From Flectobacillus sp. BAB-3569 (GTDB lineage Bacteria; Bacteroidota; Bacteroidia; Cytophagales; Spirosomataceae), in the NCBI RefSeq assembly GCF_002270355.1, contig NZ_NJFZ01000009.1:248001-312000 (forward strand): a stretch of DNA of 64,000 nt. The letters are read 5' to 3'. Shown piece by piece: positions 19,909-28,354 of the stretch (position 1 is the first letter of the stretch; every line of letters begins with the position of its first letter). The position numbers and the translations under genes were made by a program. Under the pieces are notes generated by a model. That model saw nothing but the letters and a program-made list of their open reading frames with translations. It had not been told where the DNA came from and made no database searches.

Positions 19909-21198
19909 TTAGGCATTCATCAAGCTTTCGATTTCGTCAGCTTCCATTGGAATACTTCCCATCAGATCGATATTGCTATCTTGAGTTACTAAAATATTAT
20001 TTTCTAGACGAACACCTAGACCTTCTTCTTGGATATAAATTCCAGGTTCAATTGTAAAGACCATACCTTCTTCAAAACGACGGTAGCGATTCCAAACATC
20101 ATGCACATCCAAACCTAGGTGGTGTGATGTTCCGTGCATAAAGTATTTTTTGAATAAAGGAGATTCTGGATTTTGATTTTTTACGTCGGTTTTATCAAAC
20201 AAACCTAGTCCAATCAATTCAGACTCGATAAACATTTCTACTTCGTGTTGGTATTCACTCCATAAAACACCTACCTGCATGATAGACTTAGCGAATTTGA
20301 AAGCACGGTGCACAGCATCATATACTGCACGCTGACGAGCCGTAAAACGACCATTGACAGGAATAGTACGCGTTAAGTCTGCATTATAGTTAGCATATTC
20401 GGCTGCTACGTCCAACAACAACAAATCTCCATCTTTACAAATACGGCTGTTTTCGATATAGTGCAATACACAAGCATTGGCGCCTGAAGCAATAATTGGC
20501 TGATAAGCAAAGCCTTTTGAGCGATTTCTTACAAACTCATGGATAAGTTCTGCTTCTACTTCGTATTCTGTAACACCAGGTTTTACAAAATTTAAGAGTC
20601 TTCTAAAGCCTAATTCTGTAATACGAATAGCTTCGTTGAGTTGCGCAATCTCTACAGGGCTTTTGATTACGCGCAAATGGTGCATAAGCGGAGCCACGCG
20701 CTCAAGACGGTGCAAAGGATAGCGCGCTTTTACCCAGTTGATAAACTTCGCATCGCGTGTTTGTACCTCAGAGCTATTACGGATATGTTCGTTGGTGTTG
20801 AGATAAATGGCATCTGCCTCAAATACCAAAGTAGTTAATATTTGCTCAAATTGGCTAGTCCAATAGATAGTCTGAATGCCCGAAACCTCCCTTGCGTGTT
20901 CTTTCGTGTATTTGTATCCTTCCCAAACCGCAATCAAATCTGATGTTTCACGCAAAAACAAAATTTCTCTCATACGAGGGTCTGGCGCATCTGGAAACAA
21001 CAAAACAATGGTTTCTTCTTGATCTATTCCGCTCAAATAAAACAAATCAGAGTTTTGTCTGAAGCCCATTGTACCGTCCGCATTGGTTGGCATAATGTCA
21101 TTTGAGTTGAAAATCGCTATGGATTTTGGTTTCAATAGCTGGTTTAATCTAGCTCTGTTTGTTACAAACAGTTGACTATCTATTGGTAAGTATTTCAT
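19909..21198 (-). CDS. pepP: Xaa-Pro aminopeptidase (aminopeptidase P, M24B)
   Basis: A 429-residue metallopeptidase that removes N-terminal residues preceding proline. The N-terminal aminopeptidase-P domain (1-150) precedes a pita-bread M24 domain. The five metal ligands can be placed: the two Asp in LLLDVAAEYANYNADLTR, His in HGTSHHLGLDVHD, Glu in TIEPGIY and Glu in GVRLENNILVT. The start ATG at 21196-21198 overlaps the stop of the upstream methyltransferase gene by 4 nt (ATGA), so the two are translationally coupled. Confidence 0.93.
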   Translation of the reverse strand: MKYLPIDSQLFVTNRARLNQLLKPKSIAIFNSNDIMPTNADGTMGFRQNSDLFYLSGIDQEETIVLLFPDAPDPRMREILFLRETSDLIAVWEGYKYTKEHAREVSGIQTIYWTSQFEQILTTLVFEADAIYLNTNEHIRNSSEVQTRDAKFINWVKARYPLHRLERVAPLMHHLRVIKSPVEIAQLNEAIRITELGFRRLLNFVKPGVTEYEVEAELIHEFVRNRSKGFAYQPIIASGANACVLHYIENSRICKDGDLLLLDVAAEYANYNADLTRTIPVNGRFTARQRAVYDAVHRAFKFAKSIMQVGVLWSEYQHEVEMFIESELIGLGLFDKTDVKNQNPESPLFKKYFMHGTSHHLGLDVHDVWNRYRRFEEGMVFTIEPGIYIQEEGLGVRLENNILVTQDSNIDLMGSIPMEADEIESLMNA

Positions 21199-21983
21199 TG
21201 ATGAGTGTTGATGGGGTTATTTTTTTCGCACAAATAAATAATCTCCTCCTTCGGAAGGGCATAGCGTTCCACTTTGTCTTTGGGCATTTCCATCACAAAA
21301 CGGTCTTGTGTTACATGCCAACCACCTTGTTCGAGGCGTTTGTGGTAGTCACGACCAAAAATACGGAAGTGGTCATCTTGTTTGAAAAGACGCTCACGCT
21401 CTTTCGGGTCGGTGATGGTTTTATCCTCAAAAGTAGTTTCCAAGTTCCAGTCTTGTGGCGATTGCATAATACCCCAACCGTTTGGTTTTAGCACACGACG
21501 CATTTCTTGCATACAACGAATATCATCGTCGACGTGCTCTAATACGTGATTACAGAAAACTACATCAAAAGTATTGTCTTCGAAAGGAATATTGTGCAAG
21601 TCCATTTTTACTTTTGCCAAAGGCGACTCAATATCAGCGGTGATATAGTCCAAGTTTTTCATTTTTTCGAAACGGTCGATAAAACAGTACTCAGGCGCCA
21701 CGTGCAAAACCTTAAGGTCGGCTTTGAAGAAATTAGTCTTTTGTTGAAGGTATAAATACATCAAACGGTGACGTTCGAGCGCAAGACAGTTTGGACAAAG
21801 AGCGTTATCACGAGGCTCAAGACGACCATAAGGAACGAATTTCGAAAATGTAGAGCCACAAACTGTACATTCCACCTTATTACCTCGCAAAAAGAACGCA
21901 TATAGGTTCATGGCAAAGTGACTAACTAATTGCAAATACTTACGAGGAATGTTTCGGAGTGTCCAGCTAATAATTTTTTTCAT
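21195..21983 (-). CDS. Class I SAM-dependent methyltransferase with N-terminal zinc-ribbon-like motif
   Basis: A 262-residue methyltransferase. Residues about 35-70 contain CTVCGSTF and CPNCLALERHR, a possible CxxC...CxxC zinc site. The methyltransferase core follows, with LHVAPE in place of the classical glycine-rich motif I, DVVFCNHVLEHVDDD (motif II, methyltransf_11 type) and RRVLKPNGWGIMQ. The upstream TTG at 22013 is rejected in favour of the ATG at 21981-21983. The gene is coupled to pepP by the 4-nt overlap. The methyl acceptor is unknown; small molecules or surface sugars are possible. Confidence 0.83.
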   Translation of the reverse strand: MKKIISWTLRNIPRKYLQLVSHFAMNLYAFFLRGNKVECTVCGSTFSKFVPYGRLEPRDNALCPNCLALERHRLMYLYLQQKTNFFKADLKVLHVAPEYCFIDRFEKMKNLDYITADIESPLAKVKMDLHNIPFEDNTFDVVFCNHVLEHVDDDIRCMQEMRRVLKPNGWGIMQSPQDWNLETTFEDKTITDPKERERLFKQDDHFRIFGRDYHKRLEQGGWHVTQDRFVMEMPKDKVERYALPKEEIIYLCEKNNPINTHQ

Positions 21984-22111
21984 GGAAATGATGGTCAAAT
22001 ATATTTTTTGCAAAGGTAAAAAATGATTCCGAAATAAAATAGGAGGGATTACCTACTTGACAGAATAGCCTGATTAATTAGCTTTGATTAAAAATGCTAG
22101 CCTTATGAGTG

Positions 22112-22126
22112 TTTTGTAATACAAAA
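22112..22126. promoter_or_regulatory. Perfect 15-bp palindrome upstream of the A/B array
   Basis: TTTTGTAATACAAAA (7-1-7), ending immediately before the candidate -33 element of gene A1. It is placed like an operator. No regulator gene is adjacent. Confidence 0.4.
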
Positions 22127-22157
22127 TGTGACTAAATTTATAGAAATGATACCTTTG
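22127..22157 (+). promoter_or_regulatory. Candidate promoter of the A/B array
   Basis: TACCTTTG at 22150-22157 fits TAnnTTTG. Exactly 19 bp upstream is GTG (22128-22130), one mismatch from TTG. The next ATG is that of A1, 122 bp later. Confidence 0.45.
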
Positions 22158-22279
22158 TGAATCTATAATTTATTTAAAAAGCATATTTGAATATGTAATT
22201 TATTTTGCAAGTTTGTCATTTCTTTTAACCCTTAAATTAGAACCCTGTAGAATTTCAAAATATAAACACCTTCATTACT

Positions 22280-23047
22280 ATGAACATCACCGAACAAGAA
22301 AAACGAATCGCACATTATTGCCAGATAGATTTACCTGAGGAAAATCAAGATAAAATTGTAAGAATTTGGTTTTCAACTGGAAGAGATATAAGAGTTAATA
22401 CTAAGTTAGGTAGTTATTTTTATCATGAATCATTTGCTGATATTTTTATCCCTAAATATGAAGTAGCTGATAATTATGATTCATTAATGAGAGAAATATT
22501 GGTGTATAAAGCTGCCCATAATGAAATATACAGTGATGTGTTAATCACGATATATCCTGATGGGAGTTACGAATTCAGGTATTGGTTCGATGAAGAAAGA
22601 ATCATTAAGGAAGAATATGATGATGCAATGCTTAGTTCAAAAGATTTTCCACACGCAATGGCAAAGGCATTAGTTTTCTACGACCTTGCGGAGGTTAACT
22701 TTAAAAAGAAGTACGAAAGTATAATCATGACATTTGAAATAAAAGAGGGCGAACCCTTTGTGGATTATTACCTAGTAAATGAAAAAGGACAGCATAAGCC
22801 TGTTTATGATTCGAATAAAGTTGCCAAGTATGGCGATATCATTTCAAAAAATATTTCAATGGTTAAAGCATGGTTAAAAGAGCACTATGAAAGGACTAAC
22901 CATGGTATATTAAAAGATGTCTGGAAACCATGGAATAAAATCGTAGTGAGCGTACCACCAAGTGGGTATTTAAATGAATATGAGGATATTCATTATTATC
23001 TGGATGAGGTAGAACTGGAAAAAGATTTTTTTCTGAAGGGCTATTAA
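22280..23047 (+). CDS. Array protein A1 (unrecognised family A)
   Basis: First of five paralogues. 255 residues, no signal peptide or membrane segment, so cytosolic. The N-terminal half (1-125) contains YSDVLITIYPDGSYEFRYW and a D/E-rich E-E-R-I segment; its layout is reminiscent of YezG/DUF600-type immunity proteins, but this is an impression, not a family assignment. The C-terminal half (about 126-255) has MAKALVFYDLAEVNF, IIMTFEIKEGEPFVDYY, VNEKGQHKPVYDS and a conserved KPWNKIVVSVPPSGYLN end. It carries the C-terminal haplotype AKYGDIISKN shared with A4. Leader AAATATAAACACCTTCATT before the ATG is shared with A3 and A4. Confidence 0.85.
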   Translation: MNITEQEKRIAHYCQIDLPEENQDKIVRIWFSTGRDIRVNTKLGSYFYHESFADIFIPKYEVADNYDSLMREILVYKAAHNEIYSDVLITIYPDGSYEFRYWFDEERIIKEEYDDAMLSSKDFPHAMAKALVFYDLAEVNFKKKYESIIMTFEIKEGEPFVDYYLVNEKGQHKPVYDSNKVAKYGDIISKNISMVKAWLKEHYERTNHGILKDVWKPWNKIVVSVPPSGYLNEYEDIHYYLDEVELEKDFFLKGY

Positions 23048-23171
23048 TCTAGTTTATGCCTTATGCCCTCGTTGGAGTTGTCTCCTACGAGCCTAGCGAC
23101 AGCAAAAAGTCTGTTATTTATGCTAATATGTTGCTTACGCCAGTTTGTTGGAGAGAATTTCAACAAGGGCG
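23048..23171 (+). repeat. Structured spacer S1, copy 1
   Basis: A 124-bp unit after A1. It contains hairpin 1 CTCGTTGGAG-TTGT-CTCCTACGAG, a middle segment with AGCGACAGCAAAAAGTCTG, and hairpin 2 TTGTTGGAGAGAATTTCAACAA, ending AGGGCG. The outermost arms GCCCTCGTTGGAG and the final CAACAAGGGC can also pair with each other. Copies follow A2, A3 and A4, and a shortened remnant follows A5. Confidence 0.8.
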
Positions 23172-23207
23172 AAAATCTACTCAAAATTTTTAAATCCTAC
23201 ACAGTTT

Positions 23208-23978
23208 ATGGATATTAACATTAAAGAACAAGAAATTGCAAATCTAATACTCCAAGACCTACCTGATGATTGTCATGAGGACATTATTAAAGTTTGGTAT
23301 TATACAGGAAGAGATGTGAGAAATGAATATGAGGGTTACAGTGTTTATTTTTCCTATGATACAGTCGCAGATGTAATCATTCCAAAATCTGAGGTGTCAT
23401 GGGATTACGAATTAGCGATTAAAGAGGTATTAATTCACAAAGCTAATCATGGAGAACCATACAGTGATGTATTGATAACCTTGTTTACAGATGGAAGCTA
23501 TGAATTCAAATATTGGTATGATGAAGAGCGAATTTATAAGCAAGAATACGAAAGTGCCCTTCGTCGTTCAAAAGATTTTCCACATGCAATGGCAAAGGCA
23601 TTAGTCTTTTATCATCTTGCAGAAGTTAATTTCAAAAAGAAGTATGAACGTATAATCATGACATTTGAAATTAAAGAGGGTGAGCCCTTTGTAGATTATT
23701 ACCTTGTTAATGAAAAAGGACAGCATAAGCCTGTTTATGACTCGAATAAAGTTGCCAAGTATGAAGAAACTATCACAAGAAATACCTCCAATGTAAAGAC
23801 ATGGCTAAAAGAGCACTATGAAAGGACTAATCATGGTATATTGAAAGATATCTGGAAACCATGGAATAAAATCGTAGTGAGCGTACCTCCAAGTGGCTAT
23901 TTGAATCAACTTGAGGATATACATTATTATTTGGATGAGTTAGAACTGGAAAAAGATTTTTTTCTGGAGAGGTATTAA
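23208..23978 (+). CDS. Array protein A2 (unrecognised family A)
   Basis: 256 residues. The start is the ATG of MDINIKEQEI; the frame is open through the spacer, but only this ATG matches the paralogues. The N-terminal half differs strongly from A1 (YYTGRDVRNEYEGY, VADVIIPKSEVSW), while the C-terminal half is nearly identical and carries the second haplotype (FYHLAEVNF, AKYEETITRNTSN), shared with A3 and A5. The leader (ATCCTACACAGTTT) is shared with A5, not with A1. Function unknown; cytosolic. Confidence 0.85.
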   Translation: MDINIKEQEIANLILQDLPDDCHEDIIKVWYYTGRDVRNEYEGYSVYFSYDTVADVIIPKSEVSWDYELAIKEVLIHKANHGEPYSDVLITLFTDGSYEFKYWYDEERIYKQEYESALRRSKDFPHAMAKALVFYHLAEVNFKKKYERIIMTFEIKEGEPFVDYYLVNEKGQHKPVYDSNKVAKYEETITRNTSNVKTWLKEHYERTNHGILKDIWKPWNKIVVSVPPSGYLNQLEDIHYYLDELELEKDFFLERY

Positions 23979-24102
23979 TCTAGTTTATGCCTTATGCCCT
24001 CGTTGGAGTTTTCTCCAATGAGCCTAGCGACATCAAAAAGTCTGTTATTTATGCTAATATGTTGCTTACGCCAGTTTGTTGGAGAGAACTCCAGCAAGGG
24101 TG
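23979..24102 (+). repeat. Structured spacer S1, copy 2
   Basis: Same 124-bp unit after A2. Hairpin 1 is CTCGTTGGAG-TTTT-CTCCAATGAG and hairpin 2 is TTGTTGGAG-AGAA-CTCCAGCAA. Base changes relative to copy 1 keep most pairs, including G-U pairs, which supports a folded RNA or DNA structure. Confidence 0.8.
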
Positions 24103-24138
24103 AAAAAATCAGTTCTATTAAAATCTCCACAAAGAATA

Positions 24139-24849
24139 ATGACAAGGAAATATTTTTTAACGGAATTAAATAAGCTAATGGGTTCCTATTTAGCTGAACA
24201 TGGCTTTAAAATCAAGCAAGATTGCACTATTTGTAAAACAGAAAATGACTTTTTTTGTAAAATTAAATTGTCCTTCTTGACCTATGATACTATTCGTCTT
24301 AACTATATAAATTGTTCCATTAAAATGGTCAGCCTCGAAAAAGCATCTACTGAGATATATTATGGGCATCTTACTAAAGAGCAAATAAAAGAACAATATC
24401 AAATGGCTGTAACTCTGTATGGCCCCCGTAAAGAGGTAGAAGTAGATATTTATCAGGATGAGCAAATAAGCTTGTTTGTTATTGCATTTAAGGATTACTT
24501 CGAGAAAGTTCTTCTTCCATTTTTTAACAAGTATTCAGATATACAAGCACTCAGTGAAAGGTATCAAGAATATGATTTAGAGTATCAAGAGGGGGCTGGT
24601 TATATAGGTAATTTCCATGACTTTGAAGCAAGTCGACCCTATTTGGGCTACCTCTGTACTGATGACGCAGTAGGTCGTCGAGTTTTGATTATGAAGTATA
24701 TTAATGACCCCAAAGTAAATGATTTTCTCAAATGGTACCAAGCATGTATTGAGTCTGGACAACTCGGACTAGAGCCTTATGAAGGTTACTATCTAAAGGT
24801 AGCACAAAAATTAATTGATTGGGAAGTTCCTCAAAAATATCTTAAATAG
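24139..24849 (+). CDS. Array protein B1 (unrecognised family B)
   Basis: 236 residues, cytosolic, unrelated by eye to family A. It starts MTRKYFLTELNKLMGSYL, followed by EHGFKIKQDCTICKT and a beta-rich stretch FFCKIKLSFLTYDTIRLNY; this opening (helix, then a GF-x-K turn, then strands) is loosely like DUF4304-type proteins, unverified. The C-terminal half has EYQEGAGYIGNFHDFEASRP and two Trp-containing helices. It starts a 1727-bp unit (B1, S2, A3, S1) that is directly repeated as B2-A4. Function unknown. Confidence 0.82.
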   Translation: MTRKYFLTELNKLMGSYLAEHGFKIKQDCTICKTENDFFCKIKLSFLTYDTIRLNYINCSIKMVSLEKASTEIYYGHLTKEQIKEQYQMAVTLYGPRKEVEVDIYQDEQISLFVIAFKDYFEKVLLPFFNKYSDIQALSERYQEYDLEYQEGAGYIGNFHDFEASRPYLGYLCTDDAVGRRVLIMKYINDPKVNDFLKWYQACIESGQLGLEPYEGYYLKVAQKLIDWEVPQKYLK

Positions 24850-24926
24850 CACTAATTCCTTAAATATTCTCGTTGGCGAGAACATCACTCACGGCGAAAT
24901 ACCAAAAAATAAACACCTTCATTCTT
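24850..24926 (+). repeat. Spacer S2, copy 1
   Basis: A 77-bp unit after B1 with the perfect hairpin TTCTCG-TTGG-CGAGAA, then CATCACTCACGGCG, and the A-type leader up to the A3 ATG. The second copy follows B2 with two or three changes. Confidence 0.75.
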
Positions 24927-25697
24927 ATGAACATCACCGAACAGGAAAAACGAATAGAGTCTTTGTGTCGAAAAGATTTGTATGAAGAAAATAAAAACCA
25001 AGTAATTAAAGTATGGTTTTGTGCAGAAAGAGATATAAGAGTCCCTAATGCTAGAGCATATTTATATTTCTATGATGAATCGTTGAGCAAGATTATTGAT
25101 AGAAAAAGAGAAGTATATATGGAATATAATGATGCATTGAAGGAACTATTAATTTATAAAGCTCAACATGGAGAACTCTACAGTGATATTGTAATCACAT
25201 TGCATCCTAATGGTAATTATGAGTTCAGGTATTGGTTTAATGAAGAAAGAATCATTAAGGAAGAATATGATGTTGCACTACGCTCGGCAAAATGGTTTCC
25301 TCATACGATGGCAAAGGCATTAGTCTTTTATCATCTTGCAGAAGTTAATTTCAAAAAGAAGTACGAAAGTATAATCATGACATTTGAAATTAAAGAGGGT
25401 GAGCCCTTTGTAGATTATTACCTTGTTAATGAAAAAGGACAGCATAAGCCTGTTTATGACTCGAATAAAGTTGCCAAGTATGAAGAAACTATCACAAGAA
25501 ATACCTCCAATGTAAAGACATGGCTAAAAGAGCACTATGAAAGGACTAATCATGGTATATTGAAAGATATCTGGAAACCATGGAATAAAATCGTAGTGAG
25601 CGTACCTCCAAGTGGCTATTTGAATCAACTTGAGGATATACATTATTATTTGGATGATGTAGAACTAGAAAAAGATTTTTTTCTGAAGGGCTATTAA
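24927..25697 (+). CDS. Array protein A3 (unrecognised family A)
   Basis: 256 residues. The N-terminal half (MNITEQEKRIESLCRKDL, FCAERDIRVPNARAY) is nearly the same as in A4, but the C-terminal half carries the A2/A5 haplotype (YHLAEVNF, YEETITRNTSN), so this gene is a visible mosaic. It differs from the others by KWFPHTMAKA where they have FPHAMAKA. The start is the ATG after the leader shared with A1 and A4. Function unknown; part of the 1727-bp duplicated unit. Confidence 0.85.
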   Translation: MNITEQEKRIESLCRKDLYEENKNQVIKVWFCAERDIRVPNARAYLYFYDESLSKIIDRKREVYMEYNDALKELLIYKAQHGELYSDIVITLHPNGNYEFRYWFNEERIIKEEYDVALRSAKWFPHTMAKALVFYHLAEVNFKKKYESIIMTFEIKEGEPFVDYYLVNEKGQHKPVYDSNKVAKYEETITRNTSNVKTWLKEHYERTNHGILKDIWKPWNKIVVSVPPSGYLNQLEDIHYYLDDVELEKDFFLKGY

Positions 25698-25821
25698 TCT
25701 AGTTTACGCCTTATGCCCTCGCTGGAGTTTTTTCCAATGAGCCTAGCGACAGCAAAAAGTCTGTTATTAATACTACTTTGTTGCTTACGCCAGTTTGTTG
25801 GAGAGAATTCCAACAAGGGCG
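25698..25821 (+). repeat. Structured spacer S1, copy 3
   Basis: 124-bp unit after A3. Hairpin 1 is CTCGCTGGAG-TTTT-TTCCAATGAG; hairpin 2 is TTGTTGGA-GAGAA-TTCCAACAA. The third variant again keeps the stem of hairpin 2. Confidence 0.8.
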
Positions 25822-25865
25822 AAAATAATGACTAAATCTTTCTATTAAAATCTCCACAAAGAATA

Positions 25866-26576
25866 ATGACAAGGAAATATTTTTTAACGGAATTAAATAA
25901 GCTAATGGGTTCTTATTTAGCTGAACATGGCTTTAAAATCAAGCAAGATTGCACTATTTGTAAAACAGCAAATGACTTTTTTTGTAAAATTAAATTGTCC
26001 TTCTTGACCTATGATACTATTCGTCTTAACTATATAAATTGTTCCATTAAAATGGTAAGCCTCGAAAAAGCATCTACTGAGATATATTATGGTCATCATA
26101 CTAAAGAGAAAATAAAAGAAAAATATCAAATGGCTGTAACGCTGTATGGCCCCCGTAAAGAGGTAGAGGTAGATATTTATCAAGATGAGCAAATAAGCTT
26201 GTTTGTTATTGCATTTAAGGATTACTTCGAGAAAGTTCTTCTTCCATTTTTTAACAAGTATTCAGATATACAAGCACTCAGTGAAAGGTATCAAGAATAT
26301 GATTTAGAGTATCAAGAGGGTGCTGGTTATATAGGTAATTTCCATGACTTTGAAGCAAGTCGACCCTATTTGGGCTACCTCTGTACTGATGACGCAGTAG
26401 GTCGTCGAGTTTTGATTATGAAGTATATTAATGACCCCAAAGTAAATGATTTTCTCAAATGGTACCAAGCATGTATTGAGTCTGGACAACTCGGACTAGA
26501 GCCTTATGAAGGTTACTATCTAAAGGTAGCACAAAAATTAATTGATTGGGAAGTTCCCCAAAAATACCTTAAATAG
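25866..26576 (+). CDS. Array protein B2 (unrecognised family B)
   Basis: 236 residues, almost identical to B1; differences cluster at KTAND versus KTEND and HHTKEKIKEKY versus HLTKEQIKEQY. The duplication that made it spans the whole B-S2-A-S1 unit, as start-to-start distances B1-B2 and A3-A4 are both 1727 bp. The few changes suggest a recent event. Function unknown. Confidence 0.82.
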   Translation: MTRKYFLTELNKLMGSYLAEHGFKIKQDCTICKTANDFFCKIKLSFLTYDTIRLNYINCSIKMVSLEKASTEIYYGHHTKEKIKEKYQMAVTLYGPRKEVEVDIYQDEQISLFVIAFKDYFEKVLLPFFNKYSDIQALSERYQEYDLEYQEGAGYIGNFHDFEASRPYLGYLCTDDAVGRRVLIMKYINDPKVNDFLKWYQACIESGQLGLEPYEGYYLKVAQKLIDWEVPQKYLK

Positions 26577-26653
26577 TACTGATTCCTTAAATATTCTCGT
26601 TGGCGAGAACATCACGCACGGCGAAATATCAAAATATAAACACCTTCATTCTT
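26577..26653 (+). repeat. Spacer S2, copy 2
   Basis: 77-bp unit after B2 with the same TTCTCG-TTGG-CGAGAA hairpin and the A-type leader to the A4 start. Confidence 0.75.
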
Positions 26654-27424
26654 ATGAACATCACCGAACAAGAAAAACGAATAGAGTCTTTGTGTCGAAA
26701 AGATTTGTACGAGGATAATAAAAACCAATTAATTAAGGTCTGGTTTTGTGCAGAAAGGGATATAAGAGTCCCAAACGCCAGAGCATATTTATATTTCTAT
26801 GATGAATCGTTGAGCAATATTATTGACAGTAATAGAGAAGCATTTATGGAATATTATGATGCATTGAAGGAACTATTAATTTATAAAGCTCAACATGGAG
26901 AACTCTATAGTGATATTGTAATCACATTGCATCCTAATGGTAATTATGAGTTCAGGTATTGGTTTAATGAAGAAAGAATCATTAAGGAAGAATACGAAAG
27001 TGCAATGCTTCGATCAACCGATTTTCCACATGCAATGGCAAAGGCATTAGTTTTCTACGACCTTGCGGAGGTTAACTTTAAAAAGAAGTACGAAAGTATA
27101 ATCATGACATTTGAAATAAAAGAGGGCGAACCCTTTGTGGATTATTACCTAGTAAATGAAAAAGGACAGCATAAGCCTGTTTATGATTCGAATAAAGTTG
27201 CCAAGTATGGCGATATCATTTCAAAAAATATTTCAATGGTTAAAGCATGGTTAAAAGAGCACTATGAAAGGACTAACCATGGAATATTAAAAGATGTCTG
27301 GAAACCATGGAATAAAATCGTGGTGAGCGTACCACCAAGTGGGTATTTGAATGAACTTGAGGATATTCATTATTATTTGGATGAGTTAGAACTGGAAAAA
27401 GATTTTTTTCTGGAGAGGTATTAA
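26654..27424 (+). CDS. Array protein A4 (unrecognised family A)
   Basis: 256 residues. The N-terminal half matches A3 (FCAERDIRVPNARAY) with changes such as NIIDSNREAF, while the C-terminal half carries the A1 haplotype (YDLAEVNF, YGDIISKNIS), also at the nucleotide level. It is therefore the reciprocal mosaic of A3. Function unknown; cytosolic. Confidence 0.85.
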   Translation: MNITEQEKRIESLCRKDLYEDNKNQLIKVWFCAERDIRVPNARAYLYFYDESLSNIIDSNREAFMEYYDALKELLIYKAQHGELYSDIVITLHPNGNYEFRYWFNEERIIKEEYESAMLRSTDFPHAMAKALVFYDLAEVNFKKKYESIIMTFEIKEGEPFVDYYLVNEKGQHKPVYDSNKVAKYGDIISKNISMVKAWLKEHYERTNHGILKDVWKPWNKIVVSVPPSGYLNELEDIHYYLDELELEKDFFLERY

Positions 27425-27548
27425 TCTAGTTTATGCCTCATGCCCTCGCTGGAGTTTTCTCCAATGAGCCTAGCGACAGCAAAAAGTCTGTTATTTATGC
27501 TACTTTGTTGCTTACGTCAGTTTGTTGGAGAGAATTTCAACAAGGGCG
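27425..27548 (+). repeat. Structured spacer S1, copy 4
   Basis: 124-bp unit after A4 with hairpin 1 CTCGCTGGAG-TTTT-CTCCAATGAG and hairpin 2 TTGTTGGAGAGAATTTCAACAA. Confidence 0.8.
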
Positions 27549-27584
27549 AAAATCTACTCAAAAATTTTAAATCCTCTACAGTTT

Positions 27585-28354
27585 ATGAATATTAACATTA
27601 AAGAACAAGAGCTAGCTTCTCTATTTCGAGCTGATATACCTGTCGAAAATCAAACGAAACCGTTAAGGTGTGGTATTTTACGGATAGAGATGTGAGAGCC
27701 CTTAATGCAGGTGAAAGTTTTTACTTTTACAATGAAACAAGAACAAGCTTAATTATTCCAACTTATAGAGAGGCAAGAAATTACACTTTAGGAACTAAAG
27801 AGGTGTTAATTTACAAAGCTAATCATGGACAACTTTACAGTGATGTGTTGATAACCTTGTTTACAGATGGAAGTTATGAATTCAAATATTGGTATGATGA
27901 AGAGCGAATTTATAAGCAAGAATATGAAAGTGCACTTCGTCGTTCAAAAGATTTCCCACATGCAATGGCAAAGGCATTAGTCTTTTATCATCTTGCAGAA
28001 GTTAATTTCAAAAAGAAGTACGAAAGTATAATCATGACATTTGAAATTAAAGAGGGTGAACCCTGTGTGGATTATTACCTTGTTAATGAAAAAGGTCAGC
28101 ATAAGCCTGTTTATGATTCTAGTAAAGTTGCTAAGTATGAAGAAACTATCACAAGAAATACCTCCAATGTAAAGACATGGTTAAAAGAGCACTATGAAAG
28201 GACTAACCATGGAATATTAAAAGATGTCTGGAAACCATGGAATAAAATCGTAGTGAGCGTACCTTCAAGTGGGTATTTGAATGAACTTGAGGATATACAT
28301 TATTATTTGGATGAGGTAGAACTGGAAAAAGATTTTTTTCTGAAGGGCTATTAA
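27585..28354 (+). pseudogene. Array protein A5 (family A), split by an apparent single-base deletion
   Basis: Last paralogue. The ATG of MNINIKEQELASL follows the A2-type leader. After ENQTK the frame breaks at the A run 27657-27659; adding one A gives TKTVKVWYFTDRDVRAL and a product of exactly 256 residues, the length of A2, A3 and A4. The C-terminal half carries the A2/A3 haplotype with small changes (GEPCVDYY, VPSSGYLN). The exact restored length argues for sequencing error or a very recent mutation. Function unknown. Confidence 0.82.

Noticed and set aside
23048-27548. S1 spacers as integron attC sites, given their place between cassette-like genes and their inverted repeats
   Set aside because: The GTTRRRY and RYYYAAC core boxes are not present at the required positions (closest is GTTGGAG), and no integron integrase is in the window.
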